64,000 nucleotides of DNA from Aptenodytes patagonicus (GCF_965638725.1 NC_134958.1:20677964-20741963); one strand, 5' to 3'. Positions 14,414-34,635 are shown, counted from the stretch's first letter. Made by a program: numbers and translations. The notes: generated from the sequence alone by a model not told the origin.

Positions 14414-14426
14414 TTCCAGAAGATTC
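14414..14426 (+). promoter_or_regulatory. Perfect heat-shock element (proximal)
   Basis: TTCCAGAAGATTC matches TTCnnGAAnnTTC exactly, the three alternating pentamers bound by an HSF1 trimer. It lies 12 bp upstream of the TATA box. This position strongly suggests that DNAJA4 is heat- and stress-inducible, in keeping with its role as a co-chaperone. The site is seen directly; induction is inferred. Confidence 0.85.
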
Positions 14427-14438
14427 GGCCGGTGCCCA

Positions 14439-14445
14439 TATAAAA
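14439..14445 (+). promoter_or_regulatory. TATA box of DNAJA4
   Basis: TATAAAA stands alone in an otherwise GC-rich promoter, which predicts transcription start near 14469. A focused TATA start inside a CpG island is typical of inducible heat-shock genes. The predicted 5'UTR runs from there to a donor at 14509/14510 and resumes at 14656. Confidence 0.85.
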
Positions 14446-14468
14446 CCCGCGGAAGAGGCGGGGCAACG

Positions 14469-14509
14469 GTGATCGGCGAGCGGGCAGCAGGAGCGGGGCG
14501 GCTGCGGCG
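14469..14509 (+). other. DNAJA4: Predicted non-coding first exon of DNAJA4
   Basis: The start is set about 30 bp after the TATA box. The end is the GCGGCG/GTGAGC donor, followed by a 146-bp intron (14510-14655) ending CTCCCGCAG. The next exon opens with six 5'UTR bases and the ATG at 14662. Retention of this small intron would not alter the protein. The start is a prediction; the splice sites look strong. Confidence 0.65.
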
Positions 14510-14661
14510 GTGAGCGCGGCCCGCTGGGCCTCTGCGGGATGGCGGGCGGGGTGGCGGCCCAGGTGGCGGCCCGCTCTGGGACGCGCGTCCTGAGCGGCGG
14601 CGTAACCGGGGGTAAGGCCGGGTAATGCGGCGTAACGCGGCGCGTCCTCCCGCAGGGCACT

Positions 14662-17600
14662 ATGGTGAAGGAGACGGAGTACTACGACATCCTGCAGGTG
14701 AAGCCCAATGTCTCCTCCGAGGAGATCAAGCGCGCCTACCGCAAGCTGGCGCTGAAGTACCACCCCGACAAGAACCCCAGCGAGGGCGAGCGGGTAGGCG
14801 GGGGCCGGGGCCGGGCTGGGGCCGGCGGGTCGCCGCGGGTGAGGCGGCGGCGCCTGCGGCGCCCCCATGCGCTGGGCAGGCCCCTCCGGCGGGGCGGCGC
14901 GGAGCCGCGGCGGGCCGGGGCCGAGCCCAGGCCCTGCCTGCGCCGGCCGGGCTGGCTGCGGGCGCCGCCGGGCCTCAAGATGGGCGACTCCGCCGGGAGG
15001 ACGCGGGGGCTGGCGCAGAGCCGCGTGTGTGGGGCACCGCGGGTCCTCCGCGTACCGGTCGTTGTTCACGTACAGAGGTGGAAAGCGCGCCCTTAATTTT
15101 GCTTTAAAATTCTGCTTTGCCTAAAGGACGGACATAACGCCCTTCCCGCAGCATAGTGCGATGAAATGAATGCTCCCGTTCTTCAGTCTGTAAAAGACAT
15201 GTGAAGCTGGCAGCAGGCCTGATGGCCCAGCTGTGGCAGGAGGGGATGCCTTAGTTCCTCTTTCTGGACGCAGTTCCTTACCGGTCTCCCCATAGTTGCC
15301 AACGGGAGCTCATTCTTACAGAGATGCTGGTTAAAACAGGCAAAGCTGAAAGGATGTGTAGTGTCCTAACGGCCATCGTGCTGTGTCAGATGTTGCAAAG
15401 GCCAGGGGTGGATCCAGCTGCCAGCACTACTGTGCGTGCTGGGGTTGCACTGGATGGATTTGTGTTCCTGAACAGGATGAGTTTTCTTCAGAGAAAGTGC
15501 TAATGCAGATGTACAAGGTAACTATCCAGAGGAAATCACTGGGCTGCACATGGGTGGACTGTTTTACAACAAAACCATTCTACATGCTATTAGCAGAGAC
15601 CCGCTCAACTCCACACGTTGCCTACGAGGATAAATGAGCACCACAATTGGAGAACTATGGAAAACTTGAATGATAGGATTATTTATCTAAAAGCTGGTCC
15701 GGTAATACCTTAACATAGGAACAGAAGCTCCATATTTGTGTATCTAGTACAGTAATTTACAAAACTCAAGTTAGTTAAATAGTAACATAGTCAAAGGTAA
15801 CCTTTTCTGCTTTTATTTTTGGCCTGCTTTTTTACTTGCACCACTTTACCTGGTCATAAGTAAATAATGTTTAAAATGGAAGTAATTATTTCAGTAATAG
15901 CAAATTGTGTTTAAAAATTGACTTAGTCATCTTAATAGGAAATTCTTGATAGCTATTTTAAAAAATCCCTTAATTTTTTTGATAAAGTGGATGCTTTGAT
16001 CTGTATCTGAGCCCTTCTATTTGCGATGAGTAAGCAACACCAGTGTCTGGTCACTTAAATCTCTGTGTAGTTCTAGCTGGATGTAGCAGCTCAGCAGGCA
16101 CGAAGGATCCCTGTGTAGCTACAGAATGACTAGCACTGCTGTGGCCATTGAGTGTCTGGGGACCTGCAAGACTTGGGGATAGTATCATATCCCTTTCTAA
16201 ATGGATTTGTTAGAGGTGTATAATGGTTGCAACTACCACAATCATCGAAGTGTAGTTTGCATACACCTGTAAGTTGGATGTGATGCTGAATTAAGCCCAC
16301 TTGTAACATGGGAGGAGGTGGGAGAGGGAGAAAAAGGGTGGTTTTCTTGGACAAAAGTGTACTGTTACAGTCTATTACACGTTTGTTTAGAGAGTTGCCT
16401 TTTGGAAAAAGACATGCTACAAGAGAGTGCTATAGTGGCTCAATCTGAAGATGGAGTTGCATATGAGAGGGTTACTTCTCCTCTTGGTCATAGTTGCTCA
16501 GAGCTTCTTTTTTCTTTTTAGTTTAAACTCATATCGCAGGCATATGAAGTTCTGTCGGACCCAAAGAAAAGGGACCTCTATGACCAGGGTGGGGAGCAGG
16601 CTATTAAAGAAGGAGGCCTGAGTGGCGGCAGCTTCTCTTCACCCATGGACATCTTTGACATGTTCTTTGGTGGTGGAGGCCGAATGAATAGAGAGAGAAG
16701 AGGTACACAGTTCTAAACAAGTTCTAGAAACTCTAACCATGCACTTAAGCATAAAACACCTGTGCTATGGTACTGCTGTTCTGCTAAGTGCACATAGTGT
16801 GGATATTGCTCGTTGCAACGATAGATCAAGTAAACTATGATTTTTTTTTTTTTTTTTTTTAGTTACTCTACCATTAAGATTCTAATAAAGTAGATAACAT
16901 GACGTAGCAATAGCAATCTTTCTGATGAGTTCTGTTTATTTTTTGTTGAAGTGGGTGCGGGTAATCTGTAGGGTGGGGGAAACATTGGTAGGTTAGAGCA
17001 GTTGAATTAGACCTGGTTTAAGTTACTTTTTTTCCAGATCTGTGCCTTACTTGCTCATATGCTTTGGGCAACTTGCTTCAAAGGACACCATCAACTTAAA
17101 CCTCAGTAATGTTAAATCTCATCAAAATATTTGGGCGAAATTACATGAAACTGAGTACAGAGTGCTGCCAAAAGCACAGTATGATTTTTGTCTTTTTCCA
17201 TGCCCAATGTCTGTTGAAGGTGCAAGTAGTAACTTGCTGTAAAATCTTTGAAATTATGCTATGAAGTGGCATTAAAATTCGTAGGTAGGCATAATAGCAA
17301 CTTCTGAATTGACTAGATCTGAAGCTGGTAGTGTCCTTGCATCTTGCTGTTTCAGTTAAGCTTACAAAACTAGGGGTAGGAGCAGGGATAGAGTGGCTTT
17401 AATGATGCTTTGCTTAATTACAGCTAAACTTTACGTTCTGACGTAAGTGGGTGCAGCTCAGTGGAAGCTGATGGAACTGCATAGGCTTTTAAGGGGGCTG
17501 AACTGTGTTCAAAGTTTGGAATGAACTTTACGTTTCTTCACTGAGACTGTGCATGCATGAACAACTGTAGAAGCCTTTAAATAAACATTTGTCCTTAAAA

Positions 17601-20015
17601 CAGCTGAACCAGAATTAATCTTTTTCTTCTGTTGTCTGTTTTTTTTTTTTTAAGGCAAAAATGTTGTGCACCAGTTAGGTGTATCTCTTGAAGACTTATA
17701 TAATGGTATTACAAGGAAACTGGCACTGCAAAAGAATGTTATTTGTGCAAAGTGTGAAGGTAAAAAAAAAAAAGTGGTTTCAAACCCCTCTTACTCCAAG
17801 CTTTTTTTTTAAAGAACATTGGGAGGAGGATGGGAATAAATTGTGGGGTGGGTTTTTTTATTTCTCTCTCCCCTCCCCTCAGGTCTACTGGGGGGGTTCT
17901 TATTTATGCTTATCCAAGAATAAGGCTCTCTTAAACGTAGTGGTATAAAGTTATTGTTCTAATGGCAGACTTAAACTCACTGCAGATTATAGTTAAGGGT
18001 ACCTAAATTAAAAGTATCTTAATCCAGAACTTTAATAAATGGCTGTTTTGTGACACTTTTTTTTAATTGTTATGGGTAGAAGTCTAGCTTGTATTACACA
18101 ACTCATTTTACAACTATTAAGTATCCATAATGACTGGTCTTCTTTGAGGTGAATCTTAATGAGGCCTTGTATCTTACTGCTCTATTAAATATTTAGTAAG
18201 CAGATTCTTTCCAAAGTATTAATGGAATGTTTAGGTCTTGAAGTCGGTGTGCTGATAGTTCCTTGATAACCAAGATGTGTTGGGAGGTGGGGCAGAGGCT
18301 AATCAAATAAGCTGTGCATAGAAAACTTGCCTTTCTTTTGCTTGTAGGAACTTCTAACTTGCGGGGCATGTTTTGTGATAGAAACTAAATTCCAGTTACG
18401 TTGGAAATATATTACTGAACTACTCTAAGTTGCCCTAAAGGTGCTCTTGAAGTCAATGAGTTCCAGCCTGACTACTATAGAGTAACTTATTTTTAAGACT
18501 GAGATCAGATTTAACTTTTTTGTCAAAGGTTATGGCGGAAAGAGAGGGGCAGTAGAAAAGTGCCCTGTGTGTAAAGGAAGAGGAGTGCAAGTTCTAGTTC
18601 AGCAGATTGGACCTGGCATGGTACAACAAATCCAAACTGTGTGTCCAGAATGCAAAGGCCAAGGTGAAAGAATAAATCCGAAGGACAGGTGTGACAACTG
18701 CAATGGCTGTAAGGTTGTAAGAGAGAAAAAGATCATAGAAGTTCATGTTGATAAAGGTAAGAACTGTGTATTTGTCCTGTGTCCCTAATCATAGTCTATA
18801 GTTCTGCAGAGAATAAATGGGTTTCTTTTCTCCAGGTATGAAAGATGGTCAGAAGATAGTATTTCATGGAGAAGGTGACCAGGAGCCCGATCTGGAGCCT
18901 GGTGATGTTATAATCGTGCTTGATCAAAAGGATCACAGTGTCTTTCAGAGGCGAGGGCATGACTTAATCACAAAAATGAGAATTCAACTCTCAGAGGCTT
19001 TATGTGGTTTCAGAAAGACCATTGAAACTCTGGATAACAGAGTTCTTGTCATATCATCTAGGCCAGGTAGGTCTTAAGAGTTCTGATGCTATATAAACTG
19101 CTTGCCTGGTTCATTGTGCCTGGACTGGGTTTTTTTTTGGGGGGGTCTTTTTTTTTTTTTTAACCAGTTGATGCGACAGATTCAAACTACACTTGCAGTC
19201 ATTTAATTTAGTTGTTTCTTTGTCATTCCTGTCAATCCTCCTAAAACATTACATGCAGATTTATAGCTAAAGCTGTCAAATGCTTCATAATAAACTTCAG
19301 CCTCAGTCGGTGGATAGCCAGGAAAATATTCAAGAGGCCAGAAACTTAAACTCTACTAGATTATCTGTCAGTTCATCCTGAAGAGTGTGCTAAGAGAAGC
19401 TGATCCTCTTACAGTAGAGGAAATGGCCTAAATGGTCTGTCTTCTGTATAGCTTGGTTTTAGTACTCTTCAGTTTGCAGCCTTTTCTACGAGTTGCTTAG
19501 TAGTCTCCCTCAGATGCAGTGGGAACGCTGCTTGTGTATAACCCTGCTTTTCATGATTATGAAATGTCTGTCATGTAAGCTTACTTACATCTCTTACCTC
19601 CGTGTAGGTGAAGTGATAAAACATGGTGATCTAAAGTGTATCTACAATGAAGGGATGCCTATCTACAAATCCCCAATGGACAAAGGCAGCTTAATTATAC
19701 AGTTTTTGGTAAGTTGACTGCTTTTCTGTAGCAAAGATATCTGCATTGGCATCAGGAGTAACTATTCATTAAAAAAAAAAAATAATAAAATTGTAGGTCC
19801 AGTTCCCAGAGCACTACTGGCTCCCAAGGGAGAAACTCTGTCTGCTGGAGGCTCTGCTTCCTCCACGCGAAGATGTTATGATTACAGACGAGATGGATCA
19901 GGTAGACCTTGAAGATTTTGATCCAAGTGAGCAAACCTACCGTAACAGTGGGGGAGAAGCATATGAAGAAGATGAGGAGGGTCCAAGAACTGGAGTACAA
20001 TGTCAGACATCTTAA
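14662..20015 (+). CDS. DNAJA4: DNAJA4, type I (class A) Hsp40/DnaJ co-chaperone
   Basis: Coding exons are 14662-14793, 16522-16702, 17655-17759, 18529-18756, 18836-19066, 19608-19708 and 19797-20015. They total 1197 nt (398 aa), all introns are GT-AG, and phases agree at every junction. The ATG has A at -3 and G at +4. The product stimulates Hsp70 ATPase and delivers clients. The J domain is at residues 1-70 with HPD at 34-36. A G/F-rich linker follows. Four zinc-binding CxxCxGxG-type motifs lie at C135, C151, C178 and C194, the last reading CDNCNGCK. The C-terminal client-binding domains follow. The protein ends CQTS, a CaaX box for farnesylation, which anchors class A members to membranes. 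Whole-length resemblance is to DNAJA4 rather than DNAJA1, from memory of the human protein. Residue 12 is Gln in the usual YDILGV motif. Upstream heat-shock elements suggest HSF1 control. Confidence 0.97.
14792..14821 (+). promoter_or_regulatory. G-quadruplex-capable G runs overlapping a DNAJA4 splice donor
   Basis: Five runs of three to five G (792-794, 800-804, 807-810, 813-815, 818-821 of 14.xxx kb) with loops of five bases or fewer follow the end of the first coding exon. The donor GT (14794-14795) uses the last G of the first run. In RNA such a fold could mask the donor. Formation is inferred from the pattern. Confidence 0.5.
14794..16521 (+). other. DNAJA4: DNAJA4 intron after the first coding exon
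   Basis: A 1.7-kb intron with donor CGG/GTAGGC and acceptor TTTCTTTTTAG before FKLISQAY. The first 270 bp belong to the CpG island and the rest is ordinary unique sequence. Open frames at 15383-15637 and 16318-16521 were judged chance. No RNA gene or transposon was seen. Confidence 0.8.
16841..16860 (+). repeat. T20 homopolymer in a DNAJA4 intron
   Basis: Twenty uninterrupted T, followed by AG, lie 138 bp after the exon that ends at 16702. It mimics a polypyrimidine tract and acceptor but has no supported exon behind it. It is likely length-variable. Confidence 0.9.
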
Positions 20016-20775
20016 AGCAAGGTGGAATGGATGTCATCTAAAATGTAAATTTTCACAATGAAAACTGCATGGCTGTAATAGCCAGTGCTTGTGGTTTTTG
20101 TGTTCAGCAAATTGAGTTGCTGCGCTGTCAGTATCACCTTTTTGTAACTAATTTATATTGTGTTCTTGTAGTCTTTATATATAAAGCAAATGTCACACAG
20201 CTGAGAACCAACTGAGTTGGTATACATTTTTCTTTGCTGTGAAGGTTCTCAATTTATTTCACCTATGCTATTTATATAAGACTTTGGCAATATGGATAGA
20301 GGCTAAGTGGAGTGTCTTATGTAAATACTTTCATACTGGAAAATTAATTTCATAGAATAAAACATAGCAGAAATAACTTCTAATAAATAGAACTGTTCAC
20401 ATTTTATCATGCTTCTCTTGTACTTTCTAAGCCACTTGAGAACCCCCTTTATTTAAATAAGTTTCTCTAACCTCAGACTCCTATGACCTAGTCTAGATTG
20501 TTCTCCATATTCAACTTTGTGTTAGCTGCAACACTATGTGTCTCATTTTGTATTTCAAAAGCGTTTTGCGTGTGCCCCACTCCGTGCACAGTAGCATTCT
20601 TCCCTGTGTTCTTTTGTTGCATTAGAGTAGCATTCCTTCAGCTGCTTAGCTCTATGTAAGTGTAACTTTGGGTTATAAGGTATCCTTCTAATGTGTACAG
20701 AGTGTACCCCACATACTTCTAATTTACATACCAGGCAAATGCTTCCAAATAAAATTTTGATCTTTCAGAAGCTCA
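20016..20775 (+). other. DNAJA4: DNAJA4 3'UTR with alternative poly(A) signals
   Basis: Three canonical AATAAA hexamers follow the stop codon: 20356-20361, 20382-20387 and 20748-20753. The first pair predicts a 3'UTR of about 390 nt and the last one of about 755 nt. Which is used cannot be told from sequence. Confidence 0.7.
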
Positions 20776-21304
20776 AGCTCTGTATTTCAGCCTTCCCTAG
20801 AAAGGGTTTTTACTTCCTCCTAGGCCTTGTGTACTTGAGCCTTACCTAAGACCATGTGCTGGGTATACTGCTGCTGTTCTATAACATGACAAGATACCAT
20901 AGTGGAATGATCACATTAAAGCTTTTCTCCTTTTATCTGGTTTTCTAGTAGAGTTTGTGTAAGTCAGGGTTGGAAACAACTAGCACCCTTTAGTGAAATT
21001 AAACTGTGATGAATGAGTTGCGTGTCACTACACAATTGCAGGAACAGGTGTTCAACTTAAGTGACCCTATTGCACTCATTAGGACAACATCAAGATGAGA
21101 GCAGGCTGTCATCTCCCATGCATACAACACATAGCCTCAGTCACTTTTCCTTTGGCTAGAATAAGCTCGTCAACACTTTCCAGCTCCAGTCTATTTATGT
21201 ATAACGGTAGGGGAGATTAACTGAGCAGTTACTTCATCCATGACTACGTATTTCCAAAAATACATTTTCCAAGGATTAGACACAAGTTACTTACAGCTGT
21301 AGCT

Positions 21305-21310
21305 TTTATT
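21305..21310 (-). terminator. WDR61: WDR61 poly(A) signal
   Basis: TTTATT on the plus strand reads AATAAA on the WDR61 strand, about 177 bp after the stop codon. It predicts a short 3'UTR ending near 21285. This faces the distal DNAJA4 poly(A) signal about 550 bp away. Confidence 0.7.
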
Positions 21311-21455
21311 TTAAAAAAAGTAAAGCTTTCTCTCATGCTAAACAAAATGAAAATTGGTATGTATCTGATTTTGCACATCAGCATTACTAAAACGCTTTTA
21401 TCATACCAAAAAATGACATAGAAGGATAGCAGTAGTCTTAAAAACTGCCACCAGA

Positions 21456-21484
21456 GTTAACCAAAGGGTTAACAAAGAGTTAAC
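21456..21484. repeat. Three GTTAAC palindromes just after the WDR61 stop codon
   Basis: GTTAAC occurs at 21456, 21468 and 21479, spaced 12 and 11 bp, separated by AAAG-containing spacers. The array starts 2 bp beyond the stop codon in the WDR61 3'UTR. It looks like a short degenerate tandem repeat. GTTAAC is also an HNF1 half-site motif, but position in a 3'UTR makes that role doubtful. Confidence 0.75.
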
Positions 21485-21486
21485 AT

Positions 21487-30712
<9,226 letters not shown>

Positions 30713-30724
<12 letters not shown>

Positions 30725-30756
30725 GTCTTTACGGAAGCAATCTTAACAGGAATGCC
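30713..30756 (-). other. WDR61: WDR61 exon carrying the start codon
   Basis: On the minus strand this exon begins after the strong acceptor TTTTCTCCTTCCAG and has 32 nt of 5'UTR, then ATGACCACACAG (M-T-T-Q) and a GTAAAC donor. A second copy of the acceptor-like sequence (GGTTTTCCCCTTCCAG) sits 57 bp further upstream, part of a 27-bp direct repeat. A non-coding first exon in the CpG island is expected; a possible donor is CGG/GTGACA with its exon edge at 30878. Confidence 0.7.
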
Positions 30757-30837
30757 CTGGAAGGAGAAAACCCATTAGGCTCAGCAATAAGACTCTGCCT
30801 CAGAAACACTGCTCTGGAAGGGGAAAACCCGGCAGGC
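30754..30837. repeat. 27-bp direct repeat duplicating a splice acceptor
   Basis: Plus-strand copies at 30754-30780 and 30811-30837 match at 22 of 27 positions and share CTGGAAGG and GAAAACCC. On the WDR61 strand both read as a pyrimidine-rich tract ending in CAG. The inner copy fits the exon that carries the start codon. Confidence 0.75.
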
Positions 30838-30839
30838 AC

Positions 30840-31520
30840 AGGAGTAAGGCCTGAGGGAAACCCCGCCTTTTTGTCACCCGCCGCTCGCACGGCGAGAAGC
30901 GCCCGCCACGCAAGGGCCCAGCACCCCCGCCGCGGCCTCCCCTCGGCCCGCGGCCGCCTTCGCCCTCCCTCGCGGTGCGGTGCCGTGCCGAGCCGAGCCG
31001 AGCCGAGCCGAGCCGTGCCGGGCACGCAGCTTTCTGCCCACCGCCACCCCGTCACCGCCACACCCGCTGTCGCGCCGTGATGACGTCTTGTACCACCGAG
31101 AGCGCGGCAAGAGGGCCTCTCCCCAAAGCCCTTCTCTCCGCCACAACAATAGAGGGGACTCCGGCCTCGCGCTCTCTACTGCCGCCGTGTGGCGAGGGAG
31201 GCTCCCTTCGCCCCAACGGTCCTAACGGCCGCGGCGGCCGCCCGCGCCCGGCTCGCCCGTCCCTCGCTGCCCCAGCCCGCCGGCGGGAACAGCGGCCCGC
31301 CGCCCCCCATCGGCAGCGTCCTCAGCGCGCCGCGGGGCTGGTTCCCCCCGGCCCTCACGGGTCGCCCTCACGAGCCCCCGTGGCAGCAGCAGGTCCTCAG
31401 GCAGCGCGCGTCCCGCCCGGGCGGCCCGACGCTCCCCCTCCCGCGGCCCGGCAGCGCAAGGGCCGGAGCGCTGGCAGCTCAGCTCCCCGCCTTCTTCTTC
31501 GGGGGGTGCCGGAGAGACCC
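30840..31520. other. CpG island at the WDR61 promoter
   Basis: A sharp rise in G+C and CpG marks the 5' end of WDR61. No TATA box is apparent on the minus strand, which suits a dispersed housekeeping promoter. A TGACGTCT site (one base from a CRE) lies at 31081-31088. Long open frames on both strands (for example 30975-31808 plus) are low-complexity products of GC-rich DNA. Confidence 0.85.
30981..31020. repeat. Pentanucleotide tandem repeat (TGCCG/AGCCG)
   Basis: Two TGCCG units, five AGCCG units and one further TGCCG form eight consecutive 5-bp units within the WDR61 CpG island. It is likely to vary in length between individuals. Confidence 0.9.
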
Positions 31521-34500
31521 GTGAGACTGATGTTGTGGGGTCCGTGCTCCGCCGCTTGTTTCCAGCTGTACCCCCTCCCAGCCCTTCGTCTCGTCGTGCT
31601 TACTGAGACAACGAACCCCTTGGGCGAGGGACCAGTCACTGTGGTGGTAGCTGTCCAGAAGCAGTCAGCATCTTTTGTGTACGATATAAATAATAGTAAT
31701 ACCCTTCGGTGTTGCGATGGCAGTAACGATGTAAGCTGCGGAAAACATGAAGGACTGAGGAGCGCGTTCAAGCCTGCTGTCCCAGCAGCGTCGGCAGCTC
31801 CTGACTGAAAATTGCGGCCGGCTGCCTTTTGTCAAAGATGCGGAGGAGGAATGCCAACCGGTCGGGGGAGACTGAGCACAAAATGTACTTCTTACCCTGG
31901 GCTGTTGGGTCACTTTATAAAACAGCTGGCTCCCAGGATCCTGGCGTTGCAGTAAAAGTTGGGCAGTACTGCCCATTTCTCTCACCACAGCACAGAAGGC
32001 TTCTTTAATTTCACTGGAGTGAGAGGAAGCTTCCCTACTAATCATCTGTTTCAAAAAAAAAAAAAAAAAAAAAGGTACGACTCTTTTGGAAGCTGATTTT
32101 TTTCAAGTTGCTGCCTCTGCTTGAGTAAGAAGTGGAAAAAATGTCAGAAGTAAAGTTCAGGAGAATAAATCAGATTCCCTGAGGCTTAAAATTAAAGACA
32201 AAGGACCAGGGGCCTTTCACAGCTTTTAATCAGTCTTTATGTGTACACAGAGCTCTTTGAGATCAATAGAGCTTGTCTGAGTAAGCAAAGTAACAACCAA
32301 AACAGGAATTCTGAATGTGTCTTAACACAGTTCTGCAGTCAAGAATGAAAATCTGGGTAAAACTCTTACATATAATTACAGAATCCTTAGTTCTCTGATT
32401 ATTTAGATTGAGCTTTGAGAGGATTTTAAGGCATGCTGCTTTAATATACTGAATTTCAGAAATGCTCATTTTCTTGTTAGTAATGATGCAACAGTAAGCA
32501 TTTTCCAAACATAAGAGAAATTATTCTATTTCTATTTCCTACCAGGATTCTCCTAAGAATTCTTCCAGTTAAATTTGTACTTAGAATGTAATGCTTTCAC
32601 CTTATGTTCAAACGATCAGGAGTTGGTTTTGCAATTGTGTTTAGAGTACTGCAGTACTGTAATATAATCTTTCACGGACAAAGTGTTCCTAATCCCTCCA
32701 GAGTTTTCACATCATGCAAAGTTCTTCTACACACTAGTATTTACTTTGTACACGGAACACCTTAGACCTTCATGGGAAAAGATTGTTATTGTTCTCCTGC
32801 GAGTGCAGTGAGATTGTGGGTTATTTCCTACATCACTTATGACACAAATCTGTATTTGTTAGAGTGAAAGCTGATTAGATACCGCTTTGGTGCATCAAGA
32901 GGATAATCTGAAGCAGTGTGCCACATGTTCGATTTACAGATGAACTGCCTCCTTGGAATGGTAACTGAGAGCAAGTTTCTATATGTTTGTCCTTGTTCCG
33001 GAGCACTAGCACGCTTTGGATCTATATGGATATTTCAACCCTAATCAGAATAATACTTTCTGAGTGCATATGTGTTTAAATGCCAGTTTTTCAAACAATG
33101 TTACAAGGGAAAAACCTGATGCATTTAAAAACATTGTGATTATCCTGATGTTGTGCTAACACATAGAAGTGAATCAGGTCAAGACTTTGAGGTGCCATAT
33201 AGACATCGCAAAAGACACTTCCCAGTCCAAAGCTCAGTTGCAGAGAACAAATTGAGAGCAAAACACTTAGTTTCAAAAATAATAGGCTGAGTGCCATTGT
33301 GGCCAGCTATTGCAATCATAATTCAGATCAGCATTCACATTTCAACACCTGCCCAGCCTTACACAGAAGATGAATGCCAAGTAAGCCTTGATTTATTAAG
33401 GTCTTGAAGACACATGAACCTCCATAAAACAGTAAGGCTAGATAATTAACTGGGAGCTTCAACTCTGCAGGTACATGAACACTGCAGCATTCAAATGTAG
33501 TCAGACATGTCAACTCCTCTCCCCCCTCCACACTAAATAATTCATTTACTAGTGGGTTTGAGGAAAATGATAATGATATTTGAAGTTATGTGTGGTGTGT
33601 GCCGAAGTGGGTAACACATGAATATGTATTTTTGTGGTTATCAAGATGGAACGACCTTGTCAGTTTAGGAAAGGGACCGTGTAACATAACTGTACTTGCA
33701 GAGGGCTGGATTCAATTATAGGTCCCTTTCAGGGCTGATCCATCAATTTTGGGTTTCATTTTCCATCTTAGGGTTCAGTCACAGAAACCTGCAGGCGCTG
33801 CAGAAACAAAAGGCGGCTTCTCACAGAGCTTGGAGTCTGCGTGCAGATTTATACCATCTGCCTGTTGTGGGGCAGCAGCATCAAGATAATCTCCACCTCT
33901 TTCCAGTAGCAACGGGTTGGCATTCACAATGAAACATTAATCATTCCGTGTCCTTCTGTGTCTGGGGACTCTGAACAGTTGTGGCAGGAGCAAAGAATCC
34001 TCTGCTTATGTTGCCTGACGTGCCTCTAGGAAACCATTAAGGGACTGTGTTCCTGGGGCTGAATTGGAATGGCATTTGCACTGTTTGCTCATTCATTTCA
34101 GATATCTGTCCCCTCCATCAAGTTCCAGGAAGACAGTTACACACAGTACATGTACCTTTTTCTTGAAAGACAGTGTATGAGCATGTATAATGCACCCATC
34201 AGCATTGTAGTGCATTAGCATCAGGGCAGTTGTGGCAAAAGCGAGAGCCACAGAAAATCAGATCCTAATACAGTCTACAGTTCCACTTTTGAAATGAGTC
34301 CCGTTGCTTGCATGCAGATTTGATAAACTTTCAGCTTTTGTTTGTTTTCCTCTTCTCACTTATTTCTTTGCTATATCTTTTTCAGCTGCAGTCCCCTTTC
34401 TTCCCTTTTCTTGCAACTTCATATGCTTTTTCACTGATAGGTTTGTCTTTGATGGTCCCAAGCAGCTGAACTGGGATGTGGAGTCAAGTATAAACTTTCC

Positions 34501-34635
34501 TGAAGTTCACAGAGGTTCAAATCAAAGCTTTACTTTAAACCAATCTCTTGTCTTATTTTTCACAACATCCATTGTAAAGGCACTGCATGTTCCAGGTGAT
34601 GGCATCACACCCAGCCATCAGACTTTATAGGATAT
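31521..34635. other. Intergenic DNA upstream of WDR61
   Basis: No supportable gene. The sequence returns to AT-rich composition after about 31.6 kb and contains an A21 run at 32053-32073. Small open frames on both strands have no recognisable content. Confidence 0.65.
32053..32073 (+). repeat. A21 homopolymer
   Basis: Twenty-one uninterrupted A. No retroposed body or target-site duplication was recognised upstream, so it is reported only as a simple repeat. Confidence 0.9.

Larger units (their letters stand above)
14200..15060. other. CpG island over the DNAJA4 promoter and first exons
   Basis: Base composition changes abruptly from AT-rich flanks to very GC- and CpG-rich sequence, covering the CRE/HSE/TATA region, the non-coding exon, the first coding exon and the start of the next intron. 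Long open frames on both strands here (for example 14377-15069 minus) come from the lack of AT-rich stop codons and are not genes. Confidence 0.85.

Noticed and set aside
14377-15069. 230-codon open frame on the minus strand over the DNAJA4 first exons
   Set aside because: Pro/Ala/Arg-rich low-complexity translation of a CpG island, antisense to a secure exon; no domain.
16720-16735. TTCTAGAA heat-shock-like core in a DNAJA4 intron
   Set aside because: Only two pentamer units; too short to claim as an HSF1 site beside the full elements in the promoter.
30975-31808. 277-codon open frame on the plus strand over the WDR61 promoter
   Set aside because: GC-rich island with few stops; low-complexity product, no domain, no homologue recognised.
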